A DNA stretch of 64,000 nucleotides from contig NZ_RBIE01000001.1 of assembly GCF_003633715.1 (NCBI RefSeq), forward strand, positions 791,331 through 855,330. The letters run 5' to 3'. Position 1 is the first letter of the stretch; each line of letters opens with the position of its first letter. Source of the DNA: Thermovibrio guaymasensis (GTDB lineage Bacteria; Aquificota; Aquificia; Desulfurobacteriales; Desulfurobacteriaceae). The notes under the pieces were generated by a model. The model was not told the DNA's origin. It ran no database searches and was given only the letters and a program-made list of their open reading frames with translations. Positions 54,669 through 63,666 of this stretch are shown one piece after another. Made by a program: the position numbers and the translations under genes.

Positions 54669-55312
54669 TCCTTCCTCCACTTGAGTATGCTTTTGTAACC
54701 TGAGTTTAAGAGCTCCTTCCTAACGGCATTTGCCTCTTGCCAGCTCTTAAAATAGCCGACGATAACTCTTGCGTAATCACCTAAAAATTCAGTTTTTGCA
54801 TTGAATCCCTTACTCTTTAACTCACTTGCAAGCCTTACTGCATTTGCTCTGTTCTTAAAGACACCAACCTGAAGGTAGTAAAGCTTTTCTGCCTTTTCAA
54901 AAGTACCAGTGGACGACTCAGCCTTTAAGGTCCCTGTTCCTTGAGGTTTAGAGGAACTCTCCTTTTCCTCTACTTCTCCTACACTCTCCTCTGTTTGATT
55001 AGTTTGGGAAGGAGTAGCAACTGGTTCCTCCTCTTTAACAACTTTCTCACTTTCCTCACTCTTCTCCTTCTCCTCCACCTGTTCTTGCTCTTTAGGAGCC
55101 ACTATTTTTTCCTCTATTTGAGGCTGGGGTCTTGAAACGGGAGCTATACGGGCAAATGTTTTAACTATCTGTTTCTTCTCCAACTCGCACTTTGCCCTCT
55201 CCTCCTTTATACCAGCCTGCTTTCCAACAAAGTAGCCAACGGCGTAGGAAAAAACAAAAATAACAACGGTAGCCAAAGAAACTAAAATCACCAGTTTCCT
55301 ATCCCTCTCCAT
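54665..55312 (-). CDS. SPOR-domain membrane protein
   Basis: A 215-residue protein. A single N-terminal helix (LVILVSLATVVIFVFSYAVG) is followed by a long Glu/Lys-rich, low-complexity periplasmic linker (~65-130) and a C-terminal SPOR domain (LYYLQVGVFKNRANAVRLAS to the end) that binds denuded glycan at division sites. It resembles FtsN/DedD-type proteins. I place the start at ATG 55312, overlapping the argS stop as TGATG, with GGAGG upstream. It overlaps the TatD gene by four bases. Confidence 0.85.
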   Translation of the reverse strand: MERDRKLVILVSLATVVIFVFSYAVGYFVGKQAGIKEERAKCELEKKQIVKTFARIAPVSRPQPQIEEKIVAPKEQEQVEEKEKSEESEKVVKEEEPVATPSQTNQTEESVGEVEEKESSSKPQGTGTLKAESSTGTFEKAEKLYYLQVGVFKNRANAVRLASELKSKGFNAKTEFLGDYARVIVGYFKSWQEANAVRKELLNSGYKSILKWRKD

Positions 55313-56952
55313 CACATCCTCCTCGGTGCTTTAACGTTTAGTATCCCAAGACCAATTTCAATCGTCCTCCTTACCCCCTCAACTAAGTATAACCTCGCTT
55401 CAGTAAGTTCCCTATCCTCCCTATTTACAACTCTATGCTTGTTGTAGAACCTGTGGAGGGTTGAGGCTAGATCAATGAGGTAGTACGTTAACCTATGAGG
55501 TTCCCTCTTCAGTGCAGCCGCCTGAAGTTCATACCTTAAGAGGTAACACATTGAGATAAGCTCCCTCTCCTCCTCTGAGGAGAGGAGGTTAAGGTTAGTA
55601 GAAGATGGTTTAAATCCTTCTTCCTTTGCCTTATCAAGAACGCTACAGAGTCTAGCATGGGCATACTGAACGTAGTAAACAGGGTTTTCGCTCTTAGTTG
55701 ACAGTGCAAGGTCAATATCAAAGTCTAAGGGAGTATCGTGCCTCTTAAGTAGGAAGAAGAAGCGAACTGCATCAACTCCAACCTCATCCATAAGCCACTT
55801 AAGGGTAACAAAATCCCCCTTCCTCTTTGACATCTTTACTTCTTTGCCACCCTTAAAGAGTTTAACAAGCTGTATCAAGATAACTTCAAGCCAGTCTGGA
55901 TCTTTACCGAGGGCCTCAATTGCAGCCTTAACCCTGGGAATATAACCGTGATGGTCGGCCCCCCAGATATCTATAGCCCTATCGTAACCCCTTTTAATTT
56001 TATCCCAGTGGTAAGCTATATCTGAGGCAAAGTAGGTAAACTCACCGTTTGAACGCCTAACTACCCTATCTTTATCGTCTCCAAACAGGGTCGTTTTAAG
56101 CCAGAAAGCTCCCTCCTTCTCGTAAATCAGACCCTTCTCCTCTAAAATTCTCAAAACTTCCTCGACCTCTCCCTTCTCGTAGAGACTCTTTTCGCTAAAC
56201 CAGTTATCAAACTCAACCTTCAGCTCTTTAAGGTCTTCTTGGATTTTCTTAAGGAGGAACTCTTTACCAAACTCTGAGGCAACCTTTATTGCCTCTTCCT
56301 GGGGGAGCTCTAAGAAATCTGGCCTTAATTTTAAGAGCTCCCTTGCAACCTCAAGGATGTACTCGCCCCTGTACGCATCCTCTGGGAACTCAACTTCCTC
56401 ACCCTTTAACTCCTTTGCCCTTAGGTAGATTGAAAGGCCAAGGAGGTAAATCTGCCTTCCAGCATCGTTTATGTAAAATTCCCTCTCAACCTCAAATCCA
56501 GACAACTTCATAATCCGCGAAAGGACATCACCGACAACGGCACCCCTACCGTGCCCTACGTGTAAAGGTCCTGTAGGATTTGCAGAAACGTACTCAAGGA
56601 GAACCCTTTCTCCCTTACCTATATTGGTAGTGTAAAAATCCTCCTCTACGACCTCCTTAAGTATCTGTGAAAAGAGCTCCTGGCTAAATGTGAAGTTAAT
56701 AAATCCAGCCCCTGCAACTTCAACCTTTTCAAACTCTGGAAACTTTGAAAGTTTCCTAACCACTTCCTCAGCAATTGCCCTTGGACTCTGTTTAACGACC
56801 TTTGAGAGGAGGAAAGCAACGTTAGTAGCAAGGTCCCCAAACTCCTTCCTCTTTGGCTTTTCAAATGAAGCCCTCTCAAGGATTTCCAGAGCGTCATCAC
56901 CGTATATTTCAGATACAACTTCTTTAACTTTCTCTTTAATCAGCTCCTTCAT
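55312..56952 (-). CDS. argS: Arginyl-tRNA synthetase
   Basis: A 546-residue class I synthetase of usual length. The N-terminal Add1 domain is followed by the HIGH-type motif PTGPLHVGHGRGAVVGD, the insertion domain, MSKRKGDFVTL in the KMSKS position, and an alpha-helical anticodon-binding domain ending LGILNVKAPRRM, the standard ArgRS C terminus. It starts at ATG 56952, divergent from hypF with 58 bases between them. Confidence 0.95.
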   Translation of the reverse strand: MKELIKEKVKEVVSEIYGDDALEILERASFEKPKRKEFGDLATNVAFLLSKVVKQSPRAIAEEVVRKLSKFPEFEKVEVAGAGFINFTFSQELFSQILKEVVEEDFYTTNIGKGERVLLEYVSANPTGPLHVGHGRGAVVGDVLSRIMKLSGFEVEREFYINDAGRQIYLLGLSIYLRAKELKGEEVEFPEDAYRGEYILEVARELLKLRPDFLELPQEEAIKVASEFGKEFLLKKIQEDLKELKVEFDNWFSEKSLYEKGEVEEVLRILEEKGLIYEKEGAFWLKTTLFGDDKDRVVRRSNGEFTYFASDIAYHWDKIKRGYDRAIDIWGADHHGYIPRVKAAIEALGKDPDWLEVILIQLVKLFKGGKEVKMSKRKGDFVTLKWLMDEVGVDAVRFFFLLKRHDTPLDFDIDLALSTKSENPVYYVQYAHARLCSVLDKAKEEGFKPSSTNLNLLSSEEERELISMCYLLRYELQAAALKREPHRLTYYLIDLASTLHRFYNKHRVVNREDRELTEARLYLVEGVRRTIEIGLGILNVKAPRRM

Positions 56953-57010
56953 AACTTAAACCCCGTAACAGTTAGAAGTTTTAAGCCAAATTATAAAGGA
57001 AGGGAAAGAG

Positions 57011-59257
57011 ATGCGTTTAAAGGTAAATGTAACGGGAGTTGTTCAAGGGGTAGGTTTTAGACCCTTCGTCTACAGGCTTGCAAGAGAACTGAATCTAAAG
57101 GGTTTCGTTCTGAATAACGAACTTGGAGTAACGATTGAAGTAGAGGGAAGTAAGGAGAAACTAATTGAATTTTTAGGGAGACTTCAGGAGGAAAAACCTC
57201 CAGCGGCAGCAATTTACAGCATAAGCTCCCAGTTTCTTGAAGAGGTAGGGTACAGAGAGTTTGAAATTAAGAAGAGCCAGAAAGGAGGAGAAGTAAAGGT
57301 CTCTATTCTCCCAGACCTTGCAACCTGTAACGACTGTTTGAGGGAGCTCTTTGACCCTAAAGACCGAAGGTACCTCTACCCTTTCATAAACTGCACCAAC
57401 TGCGGACCAAGGTACACAATAATCCTCTCACTTCCCTACGATAGGGAAAACACAACTATGAAAGACTTTAAAATGTGCCCAGAGTGTGAAAGGGAGTACA
57501 ATGACCCTTTAAACAGGAGGTTTCACGCCCAACCAAACGCTTGTCCAGTCTGCGGTCCCCACGTTTGGCTTATTGATAGCCAAGGGAAGAGAGTTGCCGA
57601 AAGGGAAGAGGCAATAAAAGGCGTTGCCCAGTGGATTAGGGAAGGAAAGATAGTTGCCATAAAAGGACTTGGTGGTTTTCACCTTGTCTGCGATGCGACA
57701 AACGAAGAAGCCTTAAGGGAACTGCGCCTCAGGAAGAGGAGGGAAGAGAAACCCTTTGCGGTCATGTTTAAAGACATTGAACAGGTTAAGGAGTTTGCCC
57801 AAGTTTCCCCACTTGAGAAAGTTGCATTAAGGAGAGTTGAAGCTCCAATAGTCATTCTAAAGAGTAAGGGAAAACTCCCTAAAGAGGTTTCTCCAGATAC
57901 CCAGACTGTTGGAGCCTTCCTGCCCTACACTCCTCTTCACCACATACTCCTAAGGGAAGTAGGAAAGCCAATAGTAGCAACCAGCTGTAACCTAACAGAC
58001 GAACCAATTATGAAGGACAACGAAGAGGTTTTAAGGGAAGTTGGAAGACTCGTTGATGGAGCCCTCCTCCACAACAGGGAAATTGCCAGAAGGTGTGACG
58101 ATTCCGTTGTAAGGGTCATGGGAGGTAAAATTGTTCCAATAAGGCGTTCTAGGGGATTTGCTCCTCTTCCCATTCTCCTTCCCTTTAACCTTAAAAGGAG
58201 TGTTTTAGCCCTTGGCCCCCACATGAAAGTTACAGTAGCTCTGGGAAGGGAGAACAGGGTATATCTATCCCAGCACATAGGTGACGTTGACAACCTTAAG
58301 GCAGAGGAGTTCCTAAAGGAAACGGTTAGGGACCTTACTAAACTCTTAGAGGTTGAGCCTGAAGTCGTAGTCTGTGATTACCATCCCGGCTACTTTACAA
58401 CCAAGTGGGGAAAGGAGGAGTTTGGAAGGAAGTTGGTACAGGTTTACCACCACCACGCCCACGCAGTATCCGTCATGGCAGAGAACGGATTAGGAGTTGA
58501 TGAGAAAGTTATCGCTCTGACCTTTGACGGGACAGGTTACGGTCCCGACGGAACCATTTGGGGAGGAGAGTTTCTGATTGCCTCCTACACGGAGTTTAAG
58601 AGGGAGCTCTCCCTCCTTCCCTTTCCCCTTCCCGGTGGGGAGAGAGCAGTTAAGGAACCTTATAGAACGGCAGTATCACTTCTCAAGCTGTCAGGGTTAG
58701 AGCCAAGCGAAGTTTTAGGAGAAAGAAAAGAGGTAAACTTCGTATCCCAAATGGTTGAAAGAGGAGTAAACTCTCCAATTACATCAAGTATGGGAAGGCT
58801 CTTTGACGGAATTTCGGCAATTTTGGGTCTTAAGGAGAAGGTCTCTTACCAAGCCCAAGGAGCAATTATCCTAGAGGAGGTCGCCCTTAAAAGTTCAACT
58901 AAAGAGAGCTTGCCCGTGAAGGTTGAAGGGGACAAAATTGACTGGAGAGAGATGGTTAGGGAAGTTGTTAGGTTAAAAGAAAAGGGAGTTCCCGCTGAGG
59001 ACATAGCGAGAATGTTTCACAACTGGGTGGTTAAAGCCTCGGTAGAAGGAGTGAAAGAGCTCAGGGAAAAGTATGGGATAGAAAGGGTAGCCCTTTCAGG
59101 TGGAGTCTTCCAGAACAGGCTCTTAACGGAAACCCTCTCAGAAACCCTTAAAGGTGAAGGTTTTAAAGTCTTAACTCACCAACTGGTTCCTCCAAACGAT
59201 GGAGGTTTATCTTTAGGTCAAGCAGTTTACGGAGGACTGGTTGAAAAAGGTAGTTAA
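57011..59257 (+). CDS. hypF: Carbamoyltransferase HypF ([NiFe]-hydrogenase maturation)
   Basis: A 748-residue protein with the full HypF architecture. The acylphosphatase domain (GVVQGVGFRPFVYRLA, residues 9-24) is followed by two zinc fingers (CNDCLRELF with CTNCGPRYT; CPECEREYND with CPVCGP), a YrdC-like domain (KIVAIKGLGGFHLVCDA), and a Kae1-like domain with the metal site HHHAHAVSVM. It makes carbamoyl-AMP from carbamoyl phosphate and loads HypE for the CN ligands of the active site. It overlaps the next hydrogenase gene by 17 bases, tying maturation to that enzyme. ATG 57011 has GGAAAGAG. Confidence 0.96.
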   Translation: MRLKVNVTGVVQGVGFRPFVYRLARELNLKGFVLNNELGVTIEVEGSKEKLIEFLGRLQEEKPPAAAIYSISSQFLEEVGYREFEIKKSQKGGEVKVSILPDLATCNDCLRELFDPKDRRYLYPFINCTNCGPRYTIILSLPYDRENTTMKDFKMCPECEREYNDPLNRRFHAQPNACPVCGPHVWLIDSQGKRVAEREEAIKGVAQWIREGKIVAIKGLGGFHLVCDATNEEALRELRLRKRREEKPFAVMFKDIEQVKEFAQVSPLEKVALRRVEAPIVILKSKGKLPKEVSPDTQTVGAFLPYTPLHHILLREVGKPIVATSCNLTDEPIMKDNEEVLREVGRLVDGALLHNREIARRCDDSVVRVMGGKIVPIRRSRGFAPLPILLPFNLKRSVLALGPHMKVTVALGRENRVYLSQHIGDVDNLKAEEFLKETVRDLTKLLEVEPEVVVCDYHPGYFTTKWGKEEFGRKLVQVYHHHAHAVSVMAENGLGVDEKVIALTFDGTGYGPDGTIWGGEFLIASYTEFKRELSLLPFPLPGGERAVKEPYRTAVSLLKLSGLEPSEVLGERKEVNFVSQMVERGVNSPITSSMGRLFDGISAILGLKEKVSYQAQGAIILEEVALKSSTKESLPVKVEGDKIDWREMVREVVRLKEKGVPAEDIARMFHNWVVKASVEGVKELREKYGIERVALSGGVFQNRLLTETLSETLKGEGFKVLTHQLVPPNDGGLSLGQAVYGGLVEKGS

Positions 59258-60413
59258 AATTGAAGGAATACCTCTAACCGAAGGACACTCTGGGCTCTTC
59301 TTAAAAGTTGAAGAAGGAGTTATTGAAGAAGGGCTTTACTACGCCCTCGTTCCGGTGAGGGGGTTTGAAACCCTCCTCATTGGAAAAGATGCAAAATCGG
59401 CTCCAATAATAACGAGCAGGATATGTGGACTGTGTCAAATTACCCACTCAATAGCCTCTTCAAGGGCAATAGAGGAAGCCTGTGGAATAGAAGTTCCCCC
59501 CGAGGCAGAAGAGCTGAGGGAAGTCTTAGGTTTGGCAGTTAGGGTGTACAACAACCTTCTCCACCAGATAATCATATCTGAGGATCTATTTCCGGAGAAA
59601 ATACTGCAGCTTGACTTTATACGTAAAGTCCAAAGGGTTAGAAGGTTTATAGGGGAAGTACTTGAGAGTATAGGTGGAGAGATTATCCACTCTCCAAACG
59701 TGGTTGTTGGAGGAATATCTGAACCGCTAGAGGAAATCGTAAGGGAAAGAATACTTTCACAGATTGATGAGGTTTTTAAGGAGCTCCAATCCCTGTATAG
59801 GGAATTTGAAGAAGCGATAAACCAAATGTGGAAAAGAGAAGGTCTTCCGGAAGACTTAGGGAAACACGACCTTGACTTCCTTGCAACTGATAAGTTTTAC
59901 TCCGGCAAGATTGAAATTGACGACTTTTCTTTTCTAACGCCTCAGGAAATTTTGCCAGAAGAACTAAAGACGAGAGCTTCCAACCTCTTTCCCCTTTACA
60001 AGGGAAAGCCGGTAGAGACTGGACCGAGGGCAAGAAAGGTTCTTTTTGACGGGTATAAACCGAAAGGGGGAGTTAAGGAGCTTCACATTCTAAGGGCAAA
60101 AGAGAACCTAGAAGCCCTTAAGAGGATAAAAGAAATACTGGAAGAGAAGAGGTTTAATGGGGAGCTCTGGAACAGAGAATCACCTACGGGAGACGGGGAA
60201 ACTCTAGGAATAGGCGTCCATGAAGCCCCAAGGGGAACTAACGTTCATGCAGTTAAAATTGATAAACGAGGAAGAATATTATATTATAAAATTGTAGTAC
60301 CTACTGAGATAAACCTATTTGCAGTTAGCAGGGCTTTAAAGGGAGAAAGGGCAAGCTGGGCCGAGTTCATAGTTAGGGCTTACGACCCGTGCATCGTCTG
60401 TGCCTCTCACTGA
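59241..60413 (+). CDS. Group 3 (Frh-like) [NiFe]-hydrogenase large subunit without C-terminal peptide
   Basis: A 390-residue large subunit. The first Ni-binding motif is RICGLCQITHS (RxCGxCxxxH) near residue 60. The second is DPCIVCASH, and the stop codon follows directly after its His. Most large subunits carry a further 15 or so residues that an endopeptidase removes; none exists here. The nearest relatives by arrangement are FrhA/MvhA-type enzymes (large, small with two ferredoxin clusters, FrhB-like). Its start is TTG 59241 after GGAGG, inside hypF. It should activate H2 in the cytoplasm and pass electrons to the next two subunits. Confidence 0.88.
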   Translation: MKKVVKIEGIPLTEGHSGLFLKVEEGVIEEGLYYALVPVRGFETLLIGKDAKSAPIITSRICGLCQITHSIASSRAIEEACGIEVPPEAEELREVLGLAVRVYNNLLHQIIISEDLFPEKILQLDFIRKVQRVRRFIGEVLESIGGEIIHSPNVVVGGISEPLEEIVRERILSQIDEVFKELQSLYREFEEAINQMWKREGLPEDLGKHDLDFLATDKFYSGKIEIDDFSFLTPQEILPEELKTRASNLFPLYKGKPVETGPRARKVLFDGYKPKGGVKELHILRAKENLEALKRIKEILEEKRFNGELWNRESPTGDGETLGIGVHEAPRGTNVHAVKIDKRGRILYYKIVVPTEINLFAVSRALKGERASWAEFIVRAYDPCIVCASH

Positions 60414-60429
60414 ATAGGGGAGAATTTAG

Positions 60430-61167
60430 ATGTTTTTTAAGGATAAAATTCTAAACGAAGAAGAACCTAAGCTCAGCATCGGTTTCTTTCACCTCTCCAG
60501 TTGTTCTGGATGTCAGGTAGCATTCTTAGACATGTTTGAAGCCGCAGTTGAAATACTTGATACCGTTAAGCTCGTCTACTCCAACATGCTTACCCGCCAG
60601 AAGGAAATTCCTTACCTTGACGTTGCCTTCGTTGAAGGAGCACTTTGTCTTGAAGAGCAGCACCATCTGAACCTAATTAGGGAGCTCTCTGAAAAGAGCA
60701 AAATAATAGTTGCAATAGGAGGGTGTTCTTCATTTGGTGGAGTTAGAAGGTTTTCATGTGGGAACCAACCTCCTCAACCTCAACATCAGTCCTTTGTTCC
60801 TATAACTGAAGTAGAACTCCTAAAAGGAAAGGTTAAATACGCAATTCCTGGGTGTCCCCCAAACTCCTCACTCCTTTACAACTTCCTCCTTGCTCTCCTT
60901 GAGCTTAACGATGACTTCCTTCAACCTTTTGAAATTATGGCCCTATCAAAAAAGGCCTCCGGATTTGACGTAATAGCAGAAGTAGTTAATAAGGGGTTGT
61001 GCGTAGGATGCGGAACGTGCTCAGCAGCGTGTCCAACGAGGGCAATCTCCTTTAAAATAGAGTGTGCCAAACCTTCTTTTAATCCATCAATTTGTGTTCA
61101 CTGTGGCTCTTGCCTTGCAAGCTGTCCACAGAGCTTTAAACCTTATCCACAACCTACTTATACTTAA
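60430..61167 (+). CDS. Group 3 hydrogenase small subunit, FrhG-like, with two 4Fe-4S clusters
   Basis: A 245-residue protein. The N-terminal SSCSGCQVAFLD binds the proximal cluster, with CSSFGGVRR and YAIPGCPPNSS supplying the other ligands. The C-terminal ferredoxin-like part has CVGCGTCSAACP and CVHCGSCLASCP. This is the FrhG architecture. No Tat signal is present, so the enzyme is cytoplasmic. It follows the large subunit after 16 bases with a GGGGAG site and precedes the FrhB-like gene by 11 bases. Confidence 0.88.
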   Translation: MFFKDKILNEEEPKLSIGFFHLSSCSGCQVAFLDMFEAAVEILDTVKLVYSNMLTRQKEIPYLDVAFVEGALCLEEQHHLNLIRELSEKSKIIVAIGGCSSFGGVRRFSCGNQPPQPQHQSFVPITEVELLKGKVKYAIPGCPPNSSLLYNFLLALLELNDDFLQPFEIMALSKKASGFDVIAEVVNKGLCVGCGTCSAACPTRAISFKIECAKPSFNPSICVHCGSCLASCPQSFKPYPQPTYT

Positions 61168-61178
61168 GAGAGGTAAAG

Positions 61179-62078
61179 TTGCTCAGCCTTAATGAGAAGT
61201 TCTTAATAGGAAGCTACAAGAAAGTCTTCCTCGTGAAGAGTCAACGGGGAAATCCGGTAGAAACCTTATTTAAACTGATGCTTGAGAACGGCTTAATTGA
61301 TGGGGTTTTAACCTGTAGTGAGAAAAAGGGTAAAGCTACCCCTTCCCTCTTTCTGAAGGCCAACCAAGTGAAGGTAAATCCTTTAAATAGCTACTTTGGA
61401 ATAAATACCCTTTTAAAAAGGGCCCTTCAGAAGTACAGGTTAAACAAACTTGTCGTATTTGCTCCTCCTTGCGTTTTTGATGAACTTAACAAAACCCAGT
61501 ACTTTGGAATAGGCAGTAACTGGACAAAAACTGCGGTAGCTCTGAAAGTAGGGCTCCTCTGCACAGGAGCTCTAACTGAAAACTCCCGACAGCTAGAGGC
61601 AATTCACTTAACAGGAAAAAAGGAAAAAGTCAAAAGGTTTTTCTACGACAGGGCAAACCTCGTTTACCAGCTTGAAAGCAATAGGGAAATTATTGTTCCT
61701 GTTAATGTCCACCATAAGTACATCCTTACTGCATGTCGTTACTGTCTAAACATGGGAGCAAAGGGAACGGACATAACGTACGTTCCTAAAAAAGAGCCAA
61801 ACGAAGGCCTTTTCATAGTTAGAAGTGAAAGAGGTTGGTACACAATAGCCCAAGTTCAAAAAATTGCCCCTGCAGACCTTAAACTGAGAATATCAGAAAA
61901 GGAAGAAACAGAAGAACTCGTATCGCTCCTCAGGGATAAGAGCCTTCTTAACGTAAATGACATCCTTGAAAGGGTAGAACTTGGCTTACCTACTCCAAAG
62001 TGGAGCGATAACAAACTGAGGAAGTTCTACAGAGCCTGGAACAGCATTGAAGGAAACTTTGAAGAGGAGGTGTTCTAA
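61179..62078 (+). CDS. FrhB-like iron-sulphur flavoprotein subunit
   Basis: A 299-residue protein of the F420-hydrogenase/dehydrogenase beta-subunit family. It has VVFAPPCVFDELNK, GLLCTGALTENS and the C-terminal LTACRYCLNMGAKGTDIT, a form of the CxxC...G...DI motif seen in FrhB proteins. The family binds FAD and Fe-S and reduces F420 in methanogens; in bacteria without F420 it may use another low-potential acceptor such as ferredoxin. The start is TTG 61179 after GAGGTAA. It overlaps the regulator gene by one base. No F420 genes are in the window. Confidence 0.82.
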   Translation: MLSLNEKFLIGSYKKVFLVKSQRGNPVETLFKLMLENGLIDGVLTCSEKKGKATPSLFLKANQVKVNPLNSYFGINTLLKRALQKYRLNKLVVFAPPCVFDELNKTQYFGIGSNWTKTAVALKVGLLCTGALTENSRQLEAIHLTGKKEKVKRFFYDRANLVYQLESNREIIVPVNVHHKYILTACRYCLNMGAKGTDITYVPKKEPNEGLFIVRSERGWYTIAQVQKIAPADLKLRISEKEETEELVSLLRDKSLLNVNDILERVELGLPTPKWSDNKLRKFYRAWNSIEGNFEEEVF

Positions 62079-62365
62079 TGATTACTTACGAGGAAGTATC
62101 TGAAAGGGAACTTCTAGAGAAGGCCGAACTTTTAAAAGTTCTCGGTCATCCTGAGAGGCTGGCAATAGTTCTCCTAACACTCAACGGAGAAATGTGCGTC
62201 AAAGACATCGTTGAAACTTTGGGAATTTCGCAGCCAAAAGCGTCCCAACACGTTGGTCTCATGAAGGAAGTAGGACTTTTAACCTTCAGAAAGGAGGGAA
62301 CGAAGGTACTCTATAGAGTAAACAACGAAATCGTTAAGGAAATTATGGAGATCTTATTTAGCTAA
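62078..62365 (+). CDS. ArsR-type winged-helix regulator
   Basis: A 95-residue regulator: VLGHPERLAIVLLTL, DIVETLGISQPKASQHVGLM (recognition helix) and GTKVLYRVNNEIVKEI. In classic ArsR metal sensors the alpha-3 motif is ELCVCDL. Here it is EMCVKDI, with only one Cys, so that metal site is not complete and the signal is unknown. It is coupled to the FrhB-like gene (overlap of one base, GAGGAGG upstream) and lies just before the promoter of the second hydrogenase. I infer control of one or both hydrogenases. Confidence 0.85.
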   Translation: MITYEEVSERELLEKAELLKVLGHPERLAIVLLTLNGEMCVKDIVETLGISQPKASQHVGLMKEVGLLTFRKEGTKVLYRVNNEIVKEIMEILFS

Positions 62366-62439
62366 AAAGCAAAGCTTAGGTAAACGCAAAATTTGGAGTA
62401 AAGCCTCAAATATAAGGAAATTTTTATATTATTTGGTTT

Positions 62440-62453
62440 GTCAATTAATTGAC
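62440..62453. promoter_or_regulatory. Perfect 14-base palindrome, candidate operator
   Basis: GTCAATTAATTGAC is fully symmetrical and lies 31 bases upstream of the -35 of the hydrogenase promoter, 74 bases past the ArsR-type gene. It may bind that regulator. Confidence 0.4.
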
Positions 62454-62484
62454 TATCTTCTAAAAATAGAAAATTAGCATAATG

Positions 62485-62513
62485 TTGACTTTCGATTAAA
62501 GCTGGTCTAAAAT
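62485..62513 (+). promoter_or_regulatory. Predicted sigma-70 promoter of the group 1 hydrogenase operon
   Basis: TTGACT (62485-62490) and TAAAAT (62508-62513) have an ideal 17-base spacer. The leader to ATG 62558 is about 38 bases and includes a GAGGAGG ribosome site. Confidence 0.7.
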
Positions 62514-62557
62514 GATTTAATGAAAAAGACAAGAACCCACTTTACGAGGAGGGCACC

Positions 62558-63637
62558 ATGAATAGAAGTCTTTTCCTGGGGGGAATTCCCAAAACGATCT
62601 CCCGTAGAGGGTTCCTGAGAGCCTGTGCAATAGCTACCGCAGCTATGGGTTTACCTATGGAAATGGTTCCTAAGGTAGCTGAAGCTGCCTCAGACCCGAA
62701 AAGGCCTAGCGTTGTTTGGCTTCATTTTCAGGAGTGTACCGGCTGCTCAGAATCCCTCTTAAGAGCATCCCACCCAGACTTAGCGACTCTCATCCTTGAC
62801 CTTATCTCACTTGACTACCACGAAACCCTTGCAGCTGCTGCAGGAAAGCAGATGGAGGAAAACCTAGAAAAGGCAATTGAAAGGGGTAATTATGTCCTAG
62901 TGGTTGAAGGAGGAATTCCCCTTAAGGACGGAGGAATTTACTGTAAAATCGCAGGAAAAACGGCAGTAGAGATTCTCAAGAAAGCTTCTGAAAAGGCACT
63001 GGCAATCATCGCAATCGGAACCTGTGCTGCTTACGGTGGAGTTCAGGCTGCAAAGCCGAACCCAACAGGGGCCGTTGGAGTTTCCGAAATTATTAAGGAT
63101 AAACCTATAATTAACGTACCTGGATGTCCTCCAAACCCACACAACTTCCTTTCAACGGTTCTCTACTTCTTAACGTTTAAGAAACTTCCGCCAACAGATA
63201 AGTTTGGAAGGCCTCTGTTTGCCTACGGAAGGAAAGTTCACGACCACTGCGAAAGAAGGCCTCACTTTGACGAAGGAAGGTTTGCAGAAAGGTTTGGAGA
63301 CGTTGGTCACAGGCTCGGATTCTGTCTCTACAAGGTCGGCTGTAAGGGTCCAGAAACTTACTCCAACTGTCCAGTAATTAGGTTTAACGACGTTGAAGTA
63401 TGGCCTGTATCTGTTGGAAACGGATGTTACGGATGTACAGAGCCAAACTTCTGGGATACAATGACTCCGTTCCATAAGAGGCTTCCAAACGTTAAGATTC
63501 CTGGTGGAAAAGGTATCCAAACAAGTGCAACACAAATTGGTAAGGCTGCTCTCGGCGTAACTGCCGCAGCAGTAGCTATCCATGCCGGCGTAGGAATAGC
63601 AAAAAGACTAGCAACCGGATCAAAGTCTGAAGAGTAA
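62558..63637 (+). CDS. Periplasmic group 1 [NiFe]-hydrogenase small subunit
   Basis: A 359-residue small subunit. It has a twin-arginine signal (SRRGFLRACAIATAAMG) and a mature part with HFQECTGCSESLLRA (proximal cluster), GTCAAYGGVQAA, NVPGCPPNPHNF, HDHCERRPHFDEGRF (His-ligated distal cluster), CLYKVGCKGPETYSNCP (medial/distal clusters) and GNGCYGCTEPNFWD. A hydrophobic C-terminal helix (AALGVTAAAVAIHAGVGIA) suggests anchoring in the membrane. It passes electrons from H2 into the respiratory chain. The large subunit follows after 29 bases. Confidence 0.95.
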   Translation: MNRSLFLGGIPKTISRRGFLRACAIATAAMGLPMEMVPKVAEAASDPKRPSVVWLHFQECTGCSESLLRASHPDLATLILDLISLDYHETLAAAAGKQMEENLEKAIERGNYVLVVEGGIPLKDGGIYCKIAGKTAVEILKKASEKALAIIAIGTCAAYGGVQAAKPNPTGAVGVSEIIKDKPIINVPGCPPNPHNFLSTVLYFLTFKKLPPTDKFGRPLFAYGRKVHDHCERRPHFDEGRFAERFGDVGHRLGFCLYKVGCKGPETYSNCPVIRFNDVEVWPVSVGNGCYGCTEPNFWDTMTPFHKRLPNVKIPGGKGIQTSATQIGKAALGVTAAAVAIHAGVGIAKRLATGSKSEE

Positions 63638-63666
63638 TAACTAAACCCACGGTGGGGAGGTAAAAG

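Noticed and set aside
60414-60440. Premature nonsense mutation truncating the Frh-like large subunit
   Set aside because: The stop falls exactly after the ligand motif, and the codons beyond it do not resemble a maturation peptide and soon reach another stop; natural absence is more likely.
62366-62557. A small gene or RNA in the gap before the hydrogenase genes
   Set aside because: Only very short frames, no stable hairpin with a terminator tail; the promoter and palindrome explain the region.
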